From the NCBI GenBank assembly GCA_903828665.1, contig CAIKMZ010000007.1:36503-100502 (forward strand): DNA of 64,000 nucleotides. Direction: 5' to 3'. A program made the translations under genes and the position numbers. Shown in pieces: positions 44,625 through 57,357 of this stretch. Origin of the DNA: an uncultured beta proteobacterium. GTDB taxonomy: Bacteria > Pseudomonadota > Gammaproteobacteria > Burkholderiales > Burkholderiaceae_C. The notes under the pieces are model-generated. The model did not search any database. It saw only the letters and a program-made list of their open reading frames with translations, and was not told the origin of the DNA. Numbering within the stretch: position 1 is the stretch's first letter; each line of letters opens with the position of its first letter.

Positions 44625-45590
44625 ATGGCAACCTTTCCCGGCAACCCGTCGATGGCGCAGCGCATTGCGCGGGTACTGCCGACGCTGACTCAATCGCACC
44701 GGCGTCTGGCGGATTACGTGCTGGCGCGCCCCCTACAAGTGGCCACGCTGCCGATCGACGAACTGGCGGCCACGCTAGGTGTTTCGGTTGCCACCGCGAA
44801 CCGCTTTGCGCGGGCTCTGGAGTTCGACGGCTATCCGCAGTTCCGCGCTGCCCTAGTGCTTGGATTCGAGACCACGCTGGCGCCCGTCGAAAAGCTGCGC
44901 AGCCAGCTAGAACAACCGGCGCGAGCCGCCGAAGTGTTCGCCGCCGCCCTGTCCGAAACCCAGCGCAATATCGAGGCCACGCGCCAGGCACTCGATGCGC
45001 AAAGCTGCGAGCAAGCGGTGCATGCGATCTTGGGTGCGAAAGACATCTGCATCATCGGCTTGGGCAGCAGCAGTTGGCTCGGTGGCCTGTTGCGGCGTTC
45101 GCTTGATCCCTATTGCGCCAATGTCGAGTTGCTTGCCAGCGTGGAAGGCTCGTCGCATGCGGCGCGCCGGGTGGCGCGCATGCAGGGCGGTGATCTTCTG
45201 ATTGCTATTGCCTACCCGCGCTACGTCAACGACACCGTCGTGCTGGCGCAGCGTGCGCGCGACGCCGGTGTGCCGGTACTGGCGCTGACCGACCGCGTGA
45301 CCTCGCCGCTGGCGCCGCTGGCCACGGTGTCGCTTTATGCCCAGACCGACAGCCAGTACTTCGCCAACTCCGAGGCTAGTGTGCTGGCGCTGATCGAAGC
45401 CCTGGGCAGCGCCGTCGCGCACTGTGCCAAGGATTCGATCAAGGCCGCAACCGGGCTGGCCGAGGCCGTCCTGCCCTGGCTGCATGGCGCGCCCACCGGA
45501 CGTCAGCGGCCCGCTTCCGCCGTTGCAGCCGTCGCGGTCAAGCCGCGTGCACGCCGAAATACCTCCAGAACAGCAAAGGATCGTCCATGA
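44625..45590 (+). CDS. MurR/RpiR family transcriptional regulator
   Basis: A 321-residue regulator with an HTH_6 domain (about 10-85, IDELAATLGVSVATANRFAR as the helix-turn-helix) and a SIS domain (about 125-260, KDICIIGLGSSSWLGGLL). SIS domains bind sugar phosphates or amino-sugar derivatives; MurR, for instance, responds to MurNAc 6-phosphate. A basic, Ala-rich tail follows. It is the first gene of the peptide-use operon, and its stop overlaps the next start (ATGA). The effector may be a peptide-linked amino sugar or something else; this is not determined by sequence. Confidence 0.9.
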   Translation: MATFPGNPSMAQRIARVLPTLTQSHRRLADYVLARPLQVATLPIDELAATLGVSVATANRFARALEFDGYPQFRAALVLGFETTLAPVEKLRSQLEQPARAAEVFAAALSETQRNIEATRQALDAQSCEQAVHAILGAKDICIIGLGSSSWLGGLLRRSLDPYCANVELLASVEGSSHAARRVARMQGGDLLIAIAYPRYVNDTVVLAQRARDAGVPVLALTDRVTSPLAPLATVSLYAQTDSQYFANSEASVLALIEALGSAVAHCAKDSIKAATGLAEAVLPWLHGAPTGRQRPASAVAAVAVKPRARRNTSRTAKDRP

Positions 45591-46554
45591 GCACCAGCAC
45601 CATCCTTCCCGTGATCGCCATCCACGGCGGCGCCGGCACCATGAGCCGCGCCAGCATCGACGCTGGCCAGGACCGCGCGTACCACGCGGCCTTGCAGGAG
45701 ATTCTTCTGGCCGGACAGGACCTGCTGGCGCGCGGCGGTAGCGCGCTCGATGCCGTCAGCCTGTCGGTCGACATGTTCGAGGATTGCCCGCTTTTCAACG
45801 CGGGTCACGGTGCGGTTTTCACGCACGACGCCACGCACGAGCTCGATGCCGCCATCATGGATGGCGCCAGCCTGCGCGCCGGCGCGGTCGCTTGCGTTAG
45901 CCGCGTGCGCCGTCCCCTGCGTGCGGCGCGCGCCGTGATGGAGCGCAGCGAGCATGTGCTGCTGGTAGGTGCTGGCGCCGAAGCCTTCGCCCAGGCCTGC
46001 GGCCTCGAACTGGTCGCGCCCGATTATTTTTCGACGGCTGTGCGGCGTGCGCAGCTCGAGCGCGTGCTGGCCACCGACGCCACGCTGCTCGACCATGACG
46101 GCGCGGCGCTGACGTTTGCAACGCCGCCGCTCGACGAGACGCGCAAGTTCGGCACCGTGGGCGCCGTGGCGCTCGATGCGCAGGGCAATCTGGCCGCGGC
46201 CACCTCGACCGGCGGCATGACCAACAAGCGCGTAGGGCGCGTCGGCGACTCGCCGCTGATCGGCGCCGGCACCTATGCCGACAACCGCACGGCGGCCATT
46301 TCCTGCACCGGCACCGGCGAGATGTTCATCCGCGTCGTTGCCGCCTACGACATCTGCGCTCGCATGGCCTACGCCGGGCAGTCGCTCGATGCGGCGGCGC
46401 AGGAGGTCGTGATGAAGGTGCTGCCCGCCATCGGCGGTCGCGGTGGCCTGATTGCGGTCGATGCGCGCGGCAATCTGAGCCTGCCCTTCAACACCGAAGG
46501 CATGTACCGCGGTCACGCCCGGGTTGGCCAGATGCCTGTGACGGCGATCTTTGC

Positions 46555-46558
<4 letters not shown>
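45587..46558 (+). CDS. iaaA: Isoaspartyl peptidase / plant-type L-asparaginase
   Basis: A 323-residue Ntn-hydrolase precursor that self-cleaves before Thr190 in [11 protein letters not shown] to form alpha and beta subunits. The N-terminal [10 protein letters not shown] and the substrate loop [17 protein letters not shown] are the family's signatures. It removes isoaspartyl residues from the N-terminus of dipeptides and hydrolyses asparagine. In E. coli iaaA is also the gene before gsiABCD. It overlaps both neighbours by four bases. Confidence 0.95.
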
Positions 46559-48477
<1,919 letters not shown>

Positions 48478-48535
48478 GCGCCGACCGTCATGCCATTTTT
48501 TGAGTCAACCTTTTCTTAACCCAGGAGTCCAGCCC

Positions 48536-50071
48536 ATGAAACACACCCTCGCACCGCTTGCCGCCGCCCTTGCGCTGACGGCCACTTTTGCCGCGCCGGC
48601 GTTCGCCGCCAAGGACGTGGTCGTCGCCGTTGCCTCGACCTTCACCACGATGGATCCGTACGACGCCAACGACACCTTGTCGCAGGCGGTCGTGAAGTCC
48701 TTCTACCAGGGCCTGTATGGCTTCGACCACACGATGAAGATGGTGCCGGTGCTGGCCGAGAGCCACACCGTCAGCAAGGACGGCCTGGTCTACACCATGA
48801 AGCTCAAGCACGGCGTCAAGTTCCACGACGGCACCGACTTCAATGCCGAGGCGGTGAAGGCCAACTTCGACCGCGTCACCAATCCCGAGAACAAGCTTAA
48901 GCGTTACAACCTGTACAAGAACATCATCAAGACCGAGGTGGTCGATCCCTACACCGTGCGCTTCACGCTCAAGGAATCGTTCTCGCCCTTCATCAATTCG
49001 CTGGCCCATCCTTCGGCCGTGATCATCTCGCCGACGGCGCTCAAGCAGCTCGGCAAGGGCATTGCGCAAAGCCCGGTCGGCACCGGCCCGTTCAAGTTCG
49101 TCGAATGGAAGCAGAGCGACTACCTCAAGGTGGAGAAGTTCGCCGGCTACTGGCGCAAGGGCTACCCCAAGGTTGACACGATCACCTGGCGCCCGGTGGT
49201 TGACAACAACACGCGCAGCGCCATCATGCAGACGGGCGAGGCCAACTTCACGTTCCCCGTGCCCTACGAGCAGGCCGAGATCCTCAAGACCAAGCCCGGC
49301 ATCGAGCTGACGGCCGCGCCGTCCATCGTGCACCGCTACCTGTCGATGAACGTGCTCCAAAAGCCCTTCGACAACCCGAAGGTGCGCGAAGCCATCAACT
49401 ACGCGATCAACAAGGAAGCGCTGGTCAAGGTCGCCTTCTCCGGCTACGCGATCCCGGCCGAGGGCGTGCTGCCCAAGGGCGTGGAATATGCGGTGAAGCT
49501 CGGTCCCTGGCCCTACGATCCGGCCAAAGCGCGCGAACTGCTGAAGGAAGCGGGCTACCCGAACGGCTTCGAGAGCACGCTGTGGTCGGCCTACAACCAC
49601 ACGACGGCGCAGAAGGTGATTCAGTTCCTGCAGCAGCAGCTGGGCCAGGTCGGCATCAAGGTGCAGGTGCAGGCGCTCGAAGCCGGCCAGCGCGTCGAGA
49701 AGGTCGAGAGCGCGCAGGACGCGGCCACGGCGCCGGTGCGCATGTACTACGTCGGCTGGTCGTCCTCGACCGGCGAGGCCGACTGGGCGATGCGTCCGCT
49801 GCTGGCGTCGGAATCGTTCCCGCCCAAGCTGTTCAACACGGCCTACTACAAGAACGACGCGGTCGATGCCGACATCGCCAAGGCGCTCAACACCACCAGC
49901 GCGGCCGAGAAGACCAAGCTCTACACCGACGCGCAGCAGCGCATCTGGAAGGACGCACCCTGGGCCTTCCTGGTCACCGAGCAGCTGTTGTCGGCGCGCA
50001 GCAAGAACCTGAGCGGCATGTACGTGATGCCCGACGCGTCCTTCAACTTCGACGAAATCGAACTCAAGTAA
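48536..50071 (+). CDS. gsiB: Peptide ABC importer, periplasmic binding protein
   Basis: A 511-residue binding protein with a signal peptide ending AAPAFAAKD. It has the SBP family 5 pattern [20 protein letters not shown], the motif [20 protein letters not shown], and [19 protein letters not shown] at about 100-118. It has the length and layout of GsiB/DppA-type proteins that bind dipeptides or glutathione. The ATG at 48536 follows the ribosome site AGGAG. It lies 58 bases after gsiA. Confidence 0.93.
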   Translation: MKHTLAPLAAALALTATFAAPAFAAKDVVVAVASTFTTMDPYDANDTLSQAVVKSFYQGLYGFDHTMKMVPVLAESHTVSKDGLVYTMKLKHGVKFHDGTDFNAEAVKANFDRVTNPENKLKRYNLYKNIIKTEVVDPYTVRFTLKESFSPFINSLAHPSAVIISPTALKQLGKGIAQSPVGTGPFKFVEWKQSDYLKVEKFAGYWRKGYPKVDTITWRPVVDNNTRSAIMQTGEANFTFPVPYEQAEILKTKPGIELTAAPSIVHRYLSMNVLQKPFDNPKVREAINYAINKEALVKVAFSGYAIPAEGVLPKGVEYAVKLGPWPYDPAKARELLKEAGYPNGFESTLWSAYNHTTAQKVIQFLQQQLGQVGIKVQVQALEAGQRVEKVESAQDAATAPVRMYYVGWSSSTGEADWAMRPLLASESFPPKLFNTAYYKNDAVDADIAKALNTTSAAEKTKLYTDAQQRIWKDAPWAFLVTEQLLSARSKNLSGMYVMPDASFNFDEIELK

Positions 50072-50104
50072 GCGCTTGAGCACGCAGCGCACCGGTTCAC
50101 CACG

Positions 50105-51025
50105 ATGACCAGCTACTTCATCAAACGTCTGTTCGGATTGCTGCCGACGCTGCTGATCGTCGCGGTGCTGGTGTTCCTGTTTGTCCATATGCTGCCGGGC
50201 GATCCGGCACGGCTGGCGGCCGGCCCCGATGCCGACCCGCAGACCGTGGCCATGGTGCGCCAGGACTTGGGGCTGGACCGACCGCTGCCCGAGCAGTTCG
50301 TGAGTTTCTTCACGCGCATGCTGCATGGCGACTTCGGCAAGTCGATCCGCACGCGCCGCGCGGTCTCGACAGAAATCGCCGAGCGCTTCATGCCCACGCT
50401 GCTGCTGACGCTGGCCAGCATGAGCTGGGCGGTGGTGTTCGGCATGTCGATCGGCGTCATCTCGGCGGTCTTTCGCAAAGAGTGGCCGGACCGCATCGGC
50501 ATGACGATCGCGGTCTCCGGCATTTCATTTCCGGCCTTTGCGCTGGGCATGCTGCTGATGCAGGTGTTCTCGGTGCAACTGGGCTGGCTGCCGACCGTCG
50601 GTGCTGACGGCTGGCGCCACTACATCCTGCCCTCGATCACGCTGGGCGCCGCCGTGGCGGCCGTGATGGCGCGCTTCACGCGCGCCTCGTTTGTCGAGGT
50701 GATGCAGGAAGACTTCGTGCGCACGGCGCGCGCCAAAGGCCTGAAGGAGCGCACCGTGATCGCCAAGCATTGCCTGCGCAACGCGCTGATCCCGGTGGTC
50801 ACGATGATGGGCCTGCAGTTCGGCTTCCTGCTGGGCGGCTCGATCGTGGTCGAGGTCGTCTTCAACTGGCCCGGCGTCGGTCGCCTGCTGGTCGACTCCG
50901 TGACTATGCGCGACTACCCGGTGATCCAGATGCTGGTGCTGCTGTTCTCGCTCGAGTTCATTCTGATCAACCTGGTCGTCGATGTGCTCTATGGCTTCAT
51001 CAATCCGACCATCCGTTACAACTGA
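50105..51025 (+). CDS. gsiC: Peptide ABC importer, permease 1 (GsiC/DppB type)
   Basis: A 306-residue inner-membrane permease with the N-terminal [20 protein letters not shown] and [12 protein letters not shown] motifs of DppB. It has six membrane helices and the coupling EAA loop [19 protein letters not shown] (about 204-222) that contacts the ATPase. It is followed after seven bases by the second permease. Confidence 0.95.
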   Translation: MTSYFIKRLFGLLPTLLIVAVLVFLFVHMLPGDPARLAAGPDADPQTVAMVRQDLGLDRPLPEQFVSFFTRMLHGDFGKSIRTRRAVSTEIAERFMPTLLLTLASMSWAVVFGMSIGVISAVFRKEWPDRIGMTIAVSGISFPAFALGMLLMQVFSVQLGWLPTVGADGWRHYILPSITLGAAVAAVMARFTRASFVEVMQEDFVRTARAKGLKERTVIAKHCLRNALIPVVTMMGLQFGFLLGGSIVVEVVFNWPGVGRLLVDSVTMRDYPVIQMLVLLFSLEFILINLVVDVLYGFINPTIRYN

Positions 51026-51032
51026 AGCGGCC

Positions 51033-51932
51033 ATGCACAAACCACCTGTCACACCCGTGGCCGCCGCCATCGCAGCGGGCAGTGTGCGAACGCCCTGGAC
51101 CGAGTTCTGGCGCAAGTTCCAGAAGCAGCATGTGGCCGTCGGGGCGCTGGTCTTCGTGCTGCTGCTGGTGCTGCTGGCCGTGTTCGCGCCGCTGATCGCG
51201 CCGTTCGATGCGGAGAATTATTTCGATTACGACCAGCTCAATGCCGTGCCGTCATGGCGTCACTGGTTCGGTGTCGACCCGCTGGGCCGCGACATCCTGA
51301 GCCGCATCCTGTCGGGTGCGCGCCTCTCCCTGGCTGCCGGTTTCTTCTCGGTTGCGATCGGCGGTTTCGTCGGCACCGTGCTCGGTCTGCTGGCAGGTTA
51401 CTACGAAGGCTGGTGGGACCGCATCGTGATGCGGATCTCTGATGTGCTGTTCGCCTTCCCCGGCATCCTGCTGGCGCTGGGCGTGGTCGCGATCCTGGGC
51501 AGCAGCATGGTCAACGTGGTGGTGGCGGTGTCGGTGTTCAGCGTGCCCGCCTTTGCGCGCCTGGTGCGCGGCAACACGCTGGTGCTCAAGCAGATGACCT
51601 ACATCGAGGCCGTGCGCAGCATCGGCGCGTCCGACTGGACCATCATCGTGCGCCACATCCTGCCCGGCACCATCTCGACCATCGTCGTTTACTTCACGAT
51701 GCGCCTGGGCACCTCCATCATCACTGCCGCCAGCCTCTCGTTCCTCGGCATGGGCGCGCAGCCGCCGACGCCCGAGTGGGGCGCCATGCTCAACGAGGCG
51801 CGCGCCGACATGGTCAACGCGCCGCATGTGGCGCTGTTCCCCAGTCTGGCGATCTTCCTGACGGTGCTGGCCTTCAACCTGCTGGGCGACGGCCTGCGCG
51901 ACGCACTGGATCCGAAAATTGACCGCACCTGA
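51033..51932 (+). CDS. gsiD: Peptide ABC importer, permease 2 (GsiD/DppC type)
   Basis: A 299-residue permease with an N-terminal cytoplasmic stretch and first helix [20 protein letters not shown]. The periplasmic [17 protein letters not shown] motif typical of DppC and the EAA loop [19 protein letters not shown] are present. The ATG at 51033 gives the usual N-terminus. Its last 14 bases overlap the aminopeptidase gene that follows. Confidence 0.95.
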   Translation: MHKPPVTPVAAAIAAGSVRTPWTEFWRKFQKQHVAVGALVFVLLLVLLAVFAPLIAPFDAENYFDYDQLNAVPSWRHWFGVDPLGRDILSRILSGARLSLAAGFFSVAIGGFVGTVLGLLAGYYEGWWDRIVMRISDVLFAFPGILLALGVVAILGSSMVNVVVAVSVFSVPAFARLVRGNTLVLKQMTYIEAVRSIGASDWTIIVRHILPGTISTIVVYFTMRLGTSIITAASLSFLGMGAQPPTPEWGAMLNEARADMVNAPHVALFPSLAIFLTVLAFNLLGDGLRDALDPKIDRT

Positions 51933-52959
51933 CTCTGCTCCCCACATCGGCAGCCTGCCAGTCGGTGCGCGCAATGCGATCACCGATGTGGCGGGCGTGA
52001 CGGTCGGGCATCACACGCTGGCCGATGGCGCGGTGCAGACCGGTGTCACGGTGGTGCGCGCGCACCAGGGCGATCCGTTTCGCGAGCGCGTGCCGGCTGC
52101 GGCCGTGGTACTCAACGGCTTCGGCAAGAGCGTCGGGCTGGTGCAAGTTGAGGAGCTTGGCGTGCTGGAGACGCCGATCGCGCTGACCAATACCTTTTCC
52201 GTGGGCACGGTCGCCACGGCCCAGATCCGCCAGTGCATTGCCGCCAATCCGGAAACCGGACGCAGCCTGCCGACCGTCAACCCGCTGGTGTTCGAGTGCA
52301 ATGACGGTTTTCTCAACGACATCCAACGCATGGCGGTGACCGAACAGGACTACCTGCTGGCCTGCGAGCGGGCCGGCGTGGAAGTCGAGCAAGGCTCGGT
52401 CGGCGCCGGGCGTGGCATGTCGTGCTTCGAACTCAAGGGCGGCATCGGCACGGCATCGCGCCTGGTGGCGCTGCCGGGGCAGTGTGTCTGCACGGTTGGC
52501 GTGCTGGTGCTGGCCAACTTCGGCAAATTGCCGCAGCTGGTGCTGGCGGGCGAGGCGCTGGGGACGCGCCTGGCGCAGGGCCTGCGAGCGGCGCCTGCGA
52601 GCGAGCCAGAGAAGGGTTCGATCATCCTGCTGCTTGCGACCGACGCACCGCTCGATGCGCGCCAGTTGCGCCGTCTCGCACTGCGCGCCGGCGCCGGTCT
52701 GGCGCGCACCGGCTCGGTGTTCGGCCACGGCAGCGGCGATATCGCGCTGGCGTTTTCCACCGCCTACACGGTGCCGCTGCAGGCCACGCAGCCGATGCCG
52801 GCGCTGGCCATGCTGCACGACGGACTGCTCGACGGCCTGTTCCAGGCCGTTGCCGACGGCACCGAGCAGGCCATCCTGAACGCTTTGTTTCGCGCGCGCG
52901 CCGTCACCGGGCGCGACGGCCACCAGCGCCGCGCACTGGCCGATCTGCTGGTGGGCTGA
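51919..52959 (+). CDS. dmpA: P1 family (DmpA/BapA-type) aminopeptidase
   Basis: A 346-residue N-terminal-nucleophile hydrolase precursor. Family features are [16 protein letters not shown] at the start, [22 protein letters not shown] in the middle, and the self-cleavage site before Ser234 (KGS followed by [11 protein letters not shown]), giving alpha and beta chains. DmpA and BapA remove N-terminal D- or L-amino acids or beta-amino acids from small peptides. The likely start is a TTG at 51919 inside gsiD; no in-frame ATG occurs before residue 138. No signal peptide is present, so it acts on imported peptides in the cytoplasm. Confidence 0.87.
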   Translation: MTAPDSAPHIGSLPVGARNAITDVAGVTVGHHTLADGAVQTGVTVVRAHQGDPFRERVPAAAVVLNGFGKSVGLVQVEELGVLETPIALTNTFSVGTVATAQIRQCIAANPETGRSLPTVNPLVFECNDGFLNDIQRMAVTEQDYLLACERAGVEVEQGSVGAGRGMSCFELKGGIGTASRLVALPGQCVCTVGVLVLANFGKLPQLVLAGEALGTRLAQGLRAAPASEPEKGSIILLLATDAPLDARQLRRLALRAGAGLARTGSVFGHGSGDIALAFSTAYTVPLQATQPMPALAMLHDGLLDGLFQAVADGTEQAILNALFRARAVTGRDGHQRRALADLLVG

Positions 52960-52989
52960 TTCCATTCCTTTCACTTGTTCGGGAGCACC

Positions 52990-53808
52990 ATGAAAGTCCT
53001 GATCTCCGTTGATATCGAAGGCGTGGCCGGTGTCTTTCAGCCCGAGCAGACCCGTTCCGGCAACGCGGAGTACGAGCGCGCCCGTGTGCTCATGACGCAC
53101 GAGGCCAACGCCGCCATTGCTGGTGCCTTCGACGGCGGCGCCAGCGCGGTGCTGGTCAACGATTCGCATGGCGGCTACCGCAACCTGCTGCCCGACCTGC
53201 TGGACGAACGCGCCCTGGCCGTGATGGGCAAGCCGCGTTATCTTGGCATGATGGCCGGCGTCGATGACGGCGTGAATGCGGTCTGCCTGATCGGCTACCA
53301 CGCGCGCTCGAAAGCGCGCGGCATCCTGTCCCACACCATCAACAGTTTTGCCTTTGCCCGGGTCTTCTTCAACGCGCAGGAACTGGGTGAAGCCGGTCTC
53401 TACGGCGCGCTGGCCGGCGAGTTCGGCGTGCCGGTGCGCATGGCCAGCGGCGACGATGCCTTCATCGAAGAAACCAGGCCGCTGTTTCCGAGCGCGGTCT
53501 TTGTCCAGACCAAGCGCGCCACGGGACAGGCCAGCGGCATCAGCCTGTCGCCGGCGCAGTCCTGCAGTGCCATTCGCGCCGGCGTCGCAACTGCGCTGAC
53601 GCAGCGCGAGCCGGTGAGTCCTTTTGTGCTGCAAGGCGTGATTGCGGTGCGCGTGCAGACGCAGACACCGGCGCTGGCCGGCCTGTTCTGCCAGTGGCCC
53701 ACGCTGCAGCGTCTGGCGGGCGACGAGATTGCGTTCGAGGCTGCGACCGTGCAGGCGGCCGTGCGCATGCTCAACTGCCTGTCGGCAATGTCCTCGATGC
53801 TGCGCTAA
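52990..53808 (+). CDS. dppA: M55 family D-aminopeptidase (DppA type)
   Basis: A 272-residue zinc peptidase. The metal ligands of Bacillus DppA are at the same places: Asp8 and Glu10 (ISVDIEG), His60 (NDSHGG), His104 (IGYHARS) and Glu134. DppA forms a decameric chamber and releases N-terminal D-amino acids from small peptides such as D-Ala-D-Ala. The ATG at 52990 follows a ribosome site (GGGAG). It is the last gene of the peptide operon; its stop overlaps the convergent hydroxyacid dehydrogenase by four bases. Confidence 0.92.
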   Translation: MKVLISVDIEGVAGVFQPEQTRSGNAEYERARVLMTHEANAAIAGAFDGGASAVLVNDSHGGYRNLLPDLLDERALAVMGKPRYLGMMAGVDDGVNAVCLIGYHARSKARGILSHTINSFAFARVFFNAQELGEAGLYGALAGEFGVPVRMASGDDAFIEETRPLFPSAVFVQTKRATGQASGISLSPAQSCSAIRAGVATALTQREPVSPFVLQGVIAVRVQTQTPALAGLFCQWPTLQRLAGDEIAFEAATVQAAVRMLNCLSAMSSMLR

Positions 53809-54782
53809 GGGTTGGCGTAGACCGCCGCAGGGCGCTGCCCGGCCAGGGCCTGCAGCAGGTTGGTGGTCGCCAGCACGGCCATTGCGTGGCGCGTCTCGAT
53901 GGTGGCGGATCCGATATGCGGCAGGGCCGTGACCTTGGGGTGATTGCGCAGACGTGAGTCGAGCGGCAACGGTTCGGTGGCGAAGACGTCGAGCCCGGCG
54001 GCCCGCAGGTGGCCGCTGTCGAGCGCCTGCAGCAGCGCCGGCTCTTGCACGATGGCGCCGCGCGCGCCGTTCACAAAGATCGCGCCCGGCTTCATCAGGC
54101 CGAACTCTCGCGCGCCGATCAGACCGCGCGTCTCGCTCGAAAGGGGCAGCACGACCGCGATGATGTCGGCGCGCTGCAGCAGTTCATCGAAGGGCGTGTG
54201 CTCGGCTTTGCCGAGCAGTTCCGGCAGCTCGGTGGCGAGATCGACGGCACGCAGGTTGTGGTACAGCACCGGCATGCCGAAGCCGAGCGCGGCACGCCGC
54301 GCCAGCGCCTGACCGATGCGGCCAAAGCCCAGGATGCCCAGCGTCTTGCCGTGCACATCCCAGCCGAAGAGATCTTCGCCGATGTTGCGCTGCCAGCGGC
54401 CTTCGCGCACGAGGTTGGCGAGCTCGACCAGGCGCCGGCTGCTGGCCATGATCAGCGAAAAAATGGTGTCGGCCGTGGTCTCGGTCAGCACACCCGGCGT
54501 GTGGCACAACATGATGCCGCGCGCCGCAAGTGCCGGCAGATCGTAGTTGTCGACGCCGACCGAAATGCTCGAGATCACCTTGAGCCGCGGCGCACTGGCC
54601 AGCAGGGCGGCGTTGATGGCGTAGCTGGAGCCGATCATGCCCTCGGCCTCCGGCAGCGCGGCGCGAAACGCCGCTGCCTGCTCCGGCAGGCGCGGATTGG
54701 CGACGGTCACCTCATGCACGGCGGTCAGGCGCGCCAGTTGGTCCGCCGGCAGTTCGCGAAAGACCAGAACCTTCCGTTTCAT
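53805..54782 (-). CDS. D-2-hydroxyacid dehydrogenase (GhrB/2-ketogluconate reductase-like)
   Basis: A 325-residue NAD(P)-dependent reductase. The Rossmann motif LGILGFGRIGQALARRAAL (about 146-164) is followed by catalytic Arg in VNGARGAIV, Glu in VFATEPLPLD and His in LPHIGSATIETRHAM. It is nearest in appearance to the GhrB/KguD group reducing glyoxylate, hydroxypyruvate or 2-ketogluconate. As the last gene of the LacI-controlled operon, overlapping the sugar kinase gene by four bases, a 2-keto sugar acid is the plausible substrate. Confidence 0.9.
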   Translation of the reverse strand: MKRKVLVFRELPADQLARLTAVHEVTVANPRLPEQAAAFRAALPEAEGMIGSSYAINAALLASAPRLKVISSISVGVDNYDLPALAARGIMLCHTPGVLTETTADTIFSLIMASSRRLVELANLVREGRWQRNIGEDLFGWDVHGKTLGILGFGRIGQALARRAALGFGMPVLYHNLRAVDLATELPELLGKAEHTPFDELLQRADIIAVVLPLSSETRGLIGAREFGLMKPGAIFVNGARGAIVQEPALLQALDSGHLRAAGLDVFATEPLPLDSRLRNHPKVTALPHIGSATIETRHAMAVLATTNLLQALAGQRPAAVYANP

Positions 54783-55723
54783 AAGCCCGCCGCGTCCAGT
54801 TCGGCGCGCGTCGGCAGGCCTTCGCTGTCGCCGAGCACCTGTACGGCGCGCGCGCCGATCCAGGCACCGCGCCGCACCGCTTGCTGCACATTCAGGCCTT
54901 CGAGCAGCGCGCTGATGACGCCCACGGCAAAGCCGTCACCGGCGCCCACGGTGTCCACGACTTTGGCTACCGGAAAGCCCGGCACATGGCCGCTGCCCTC
55001 GGCGTGGTCGTAGTAAGCGCCCTCGCTGCCGAGCTTGACCACCACGAGTTTGGCGCCGCGCTCGCGGTAGAAGCGTGCAATGTCTTCGGGGCTCTTCTCA
55101 CCCGTCAGGAAGCGGCCTTCCTCGAGACCCGGCAAGACCCAGTCGGCGCGCGTTGCCAGGTCGTTGATGGCACTGCGCATCAGCTCCGGCGTGGCCCACA
55201 GGCTCGGGCGCAGGTTCGGGTCGAAGGACACGCGGCGCCCGGCCGCGCGCATCAGGTCCATGGTCCTGGCGGCGGCTGGCAGGGTCGTGGCCGACACGGC
55301 GGCAAAGACGCCGGTGGCGTGCAGATGGCGCGCGCTCACCAGCCAGGCTTCGTCGATATCGGCCACGCCCATGTGGCTGGCGGCCGAGCCCTTGCGGTGG
55401 TACTCCACCGGCGGGTCGCTGCCATCGGTGACGCGCCCCTTGAACTGAAAACCGGTACTTTGACTGGCATCGCACACCACGTGGGAGCAGTCGATGCCTT
55501 CGCCGGTCATGGCCGCCAGCAGGTAGCGGCCGATCGAGTCCGTGCCGAGACGGCTGGCCCAGGCCACTTTCAAGCCTAGGCGCGCTAGGCCGATGGCGAC
55601 GTTGGTTTCGGCGCCGGCGGTGCGCTTGTAGAAGGCCTGTGCCTGCTCCAGCGGACCGGGGCGGTCCGCCACGAGCAGCATCATGGCTTCGCCAAAGGTG
55701 ATCACGTCGAGCGTGTGCGTCAT
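54779..55723 (-). CDS. PfkB family sugar kinase (2-keto-3-deoxygluconate kinase-like)
   Basis: A 314-residue carbohydrate kinase from the ATG at 55723. It has the N-terminal DVITFGEAMMLLVADRPGPL, substrate lid residues KRTAGAETNVAIGLARLG, and the PfkB signature KVVDTVGAGDGFAVGVIS with catalytic Asp. The pattern is that of KDG kinases, although ribokinase-like specificity for other sugars cannot be excluded. Neighbours are an isomerase-like TIM-barrel protein and a keto-acid reductase. Confidence 0.85.
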   Translation of the reverse strand: MTHTLDVITFGEAMMLLVADRPGPLEQAQAFYKRTAGAETNVAIGLARLGLKVAWASRLGTDSIGRYLLAAMTGEGIDCSHVVCDASQSTGFQFKGRVTDGSDPPVEYHRKGSAASHMGVADIDEAWLVSARHLHATGVFAAVSATTLPAAARTMDLMRAAGRRVSFDPNLRPSLWATPELMRSAINDLATRADWVLPGLEEGRFLTGEKSPEDIARFYRERGAKLVVVKLGSEGAYYDHAEGSGHVPGFPVAKVVDTVGAGDGFAVGVISALLEGLNVQQAVRRGAWIGARAVQVLGDSEGLPTRAELDAAGL

Positions 55724-55741
55724 CAGCAAAATTCCTTGGTG

Positions 55742-56545
55742 TCAGGCCGCCAGCGCGAGCGGGCGTGAGAGGCTCTCGGCCACTCTGCGCAAGCTGTCGA
55801 TCTCGTGGCGTGTGGTGGTCAGCAGGTCGTCGCCGATCAGCGGGTATTCGATGGCCCAGGGCACGGCCGTTGGCATCGCGCGCAGGATGGCGCGCCAGGG
55901 CGCGCCCGACTCGGCCAGCGGCACGGCGACCCAGCGCTGCGCCAGCCGCTGGACGCCCTTGCAATGCACGTAGCGCACTTGCGCGGCCAGGGCATGGGCC
56001 GCTTGCTGCGGGCATTCACCCGTCCAGTGCCAGTTGCCCATGTCGAAGGTCAGGCCCAGGTCGAGCCCGTGCGCCGCGGCCGCGCGGAAGAAATACTGCA
56101 GCCGGGCCAGCGTGCCGGCGGCGGTGGTCTGGTCGTTCTCGATCACGAGTTCGACAACGCCGGCCTGCAGCCACTCGCGCAGTGTGCGCAGCGACGGGTG
56201 CGAAGCGTCGCCGAAGCCGCCGATGGCCATCTTGATGCGCGGCGCACCCAGGGTTTGCGCCGCGGCCTGTGCGCGTTCCAGTGCGCCGAGGTCGAGGCTG
56301 CCGTCGGCGCGCCAGAGGTAGTCGGCGCTTGAATAGACCAGGCTTTTTCCCTCAGCGCGCACGTGCTTGGCAATGGCCGGCAGTTCGCGCTCGGGGTCAA
56401 TCAGCAGTTCGCTGCGCACTTCGACGCCGTCGGCACCGGCCTGCAGTGCAAGCTCGGCGAAGTACAGCTGTCCGTGACGCCGCACCTCGGCCGCGCCGAA
56501 GGCCGACAGGGAAATCAGCAGCGGCGTGCGCGCGTCAGTGCGCAT
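55742..56545 (-). CDS. Sugar phosphate isomerase/epimerase (xylose isomerase-like TIM barrel)
   Basis: A 267-residue TIM-barrel protein of the AP_endonuc_2 family, which includes many sugar and keto-acid isomerases and epimerases. Candidate metal ligands include Glu in [10 protein letters not shown], Glu in [10 protein letters not shown], Asp and His in [13 protein letters not shown], and Glu in [10 protein letters not shown]. The substrate is unknown. It overlaps the ATPase gene upstream by 11 bases and is followed by the sugar kinase, so it likely converts the imported compound to the kinase's substrate. Confidence 0.8.
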   Translation of the reverse strand: MRTDARTPLLISLSAFGAAEVRRHGQLYFAELALQAGADGVEVRSELLIDPERELPAIAKHVRAEGKSLVYSSADYLWRADGSLDLGALERAQAAAQTLGAPRIKMAIGGFGDASHPSLRTLREWLQAGVVELVIENDQTTAAGTLARLQYFFRAAAAHGLDLGLTFDMGNWHWTGECPQQAAHALAAQVRYVHCKGVQRLAQRWVAVPLAESGAPWRAILRAMPTAVPWAIEYPLIGDDLLTTTRHEIDSLRRVAESLSRPLALAA

Positions 56546-57326
56546 GCTGCGAATTGAGGATCTGGCCGAGGAAGTTGCGCGTGGTCTCGTGCTTGGGGTT
56601 GCTGAAGAACTCCTGCGGCGGCGCTTCCTCGACGATGCGGCCGTCGGCCATGAAGATCACACGGTCGGCCACGCTGCGGGCAAAGCCCATCTCGTGCGTG
56701 ACGCACAGCATGGTCATGCCGTCTTCGGCCAGGCTGATCATGGTGTCGAGCACCTCCTTGACCATCTCGGGGTCGAGCGCCGAGGTCGGCTCGTCGAACA
56801 GCATGATCTTCGGTGTCATGCACAGCGCGCGCGCAATCGCGACGCGCTGCTGCTGGCCACCGGAGAGCTGGCTCGGGTACTTGTGCGCCTGCTCGGGAAT
56901 GCGCACGCGCGTGAGGTATTTCATCGCGATCGCCTCGGCCTCTTCCTGCTTGAGGCCGCGCGAGTGGATCGGCGCGAGCGTGCAGTTCTGCAGGATGGTC
57001 AGGTGCGGAAACAGGTTGAACTGCTGGAACACCATGCCCACTTCCTCGCGCACCGAGCCGACATTGCGCCCACCGGCGCTGAGGTCGATGCCGTTGACCA
57101 CGATGCGGCCCTTTTGCACGGTCTCGAGGTGGTTGATGCAGCGGATCAGCGTCGATTTGCCCGAGCCCGAAGGCCCGCAGACGACGATGCGCTCCCCGGC
57201 GCGCACGTTCAGGTTGATGTCCGTCAGCACCTGGAACTTGCCGAACCATTTGTCCACACCTTCGATGCGGATGATGGGCTCGATCCCGGCGGCTGACGGG
57301 GCGGGGGAGGGCATTACGTCTGTCAT
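56535..57326 (-). CDS. Amino-acid-type ABC importer ATP-binding protein (GlnQ family)
   Basis: A 263-residue ATPase with Walker [13 protein letters not shown] (about 52-63), Q loop [17 protein letters not shown], signature [15 protein letters not shown] and Walker [16 protein letters not shown]. It energises the two permeases encoded upstream. An N-terminal Pro/Ala extension precedes the domain. It follows the binding-protein gene by about 30 bases. Confidence 0.95.
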   Translation of the reverse strand: MTDVMPSPAPSAAGIEPIIRIEGVDKWFGKFQVLTDINLNVRAGERIVVCGPSGSGKSTLIRCINHLETVQKGRIVVNGIDLSAGGRNVGSVREEVGMVFQQFNLFPHLTILQNCTLAPIHSRGLKQEEAEAIAMKYLTRVRIPEQAHKYPSQLSGGQQQRVAIARALCMTPKIMLFDEPTSALDPEMVKEVLDTMISLAEDGMTMLCVTHEMGFARSVADRVIFMADGRIVEEAPPQEFFSNPKHETTRNFLGQILNSQHAH

Positions 57327-57357
57327 GAATACACCGTAGGAAGCAACAGAATCGGGT

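Noticed and set aside
48488..50326. Open frame of about 600 codons antisense to the gsiB gene
   Set aside because: Same shadow effect; no motifs, and the sense strand encodes a well-formed binding protein.
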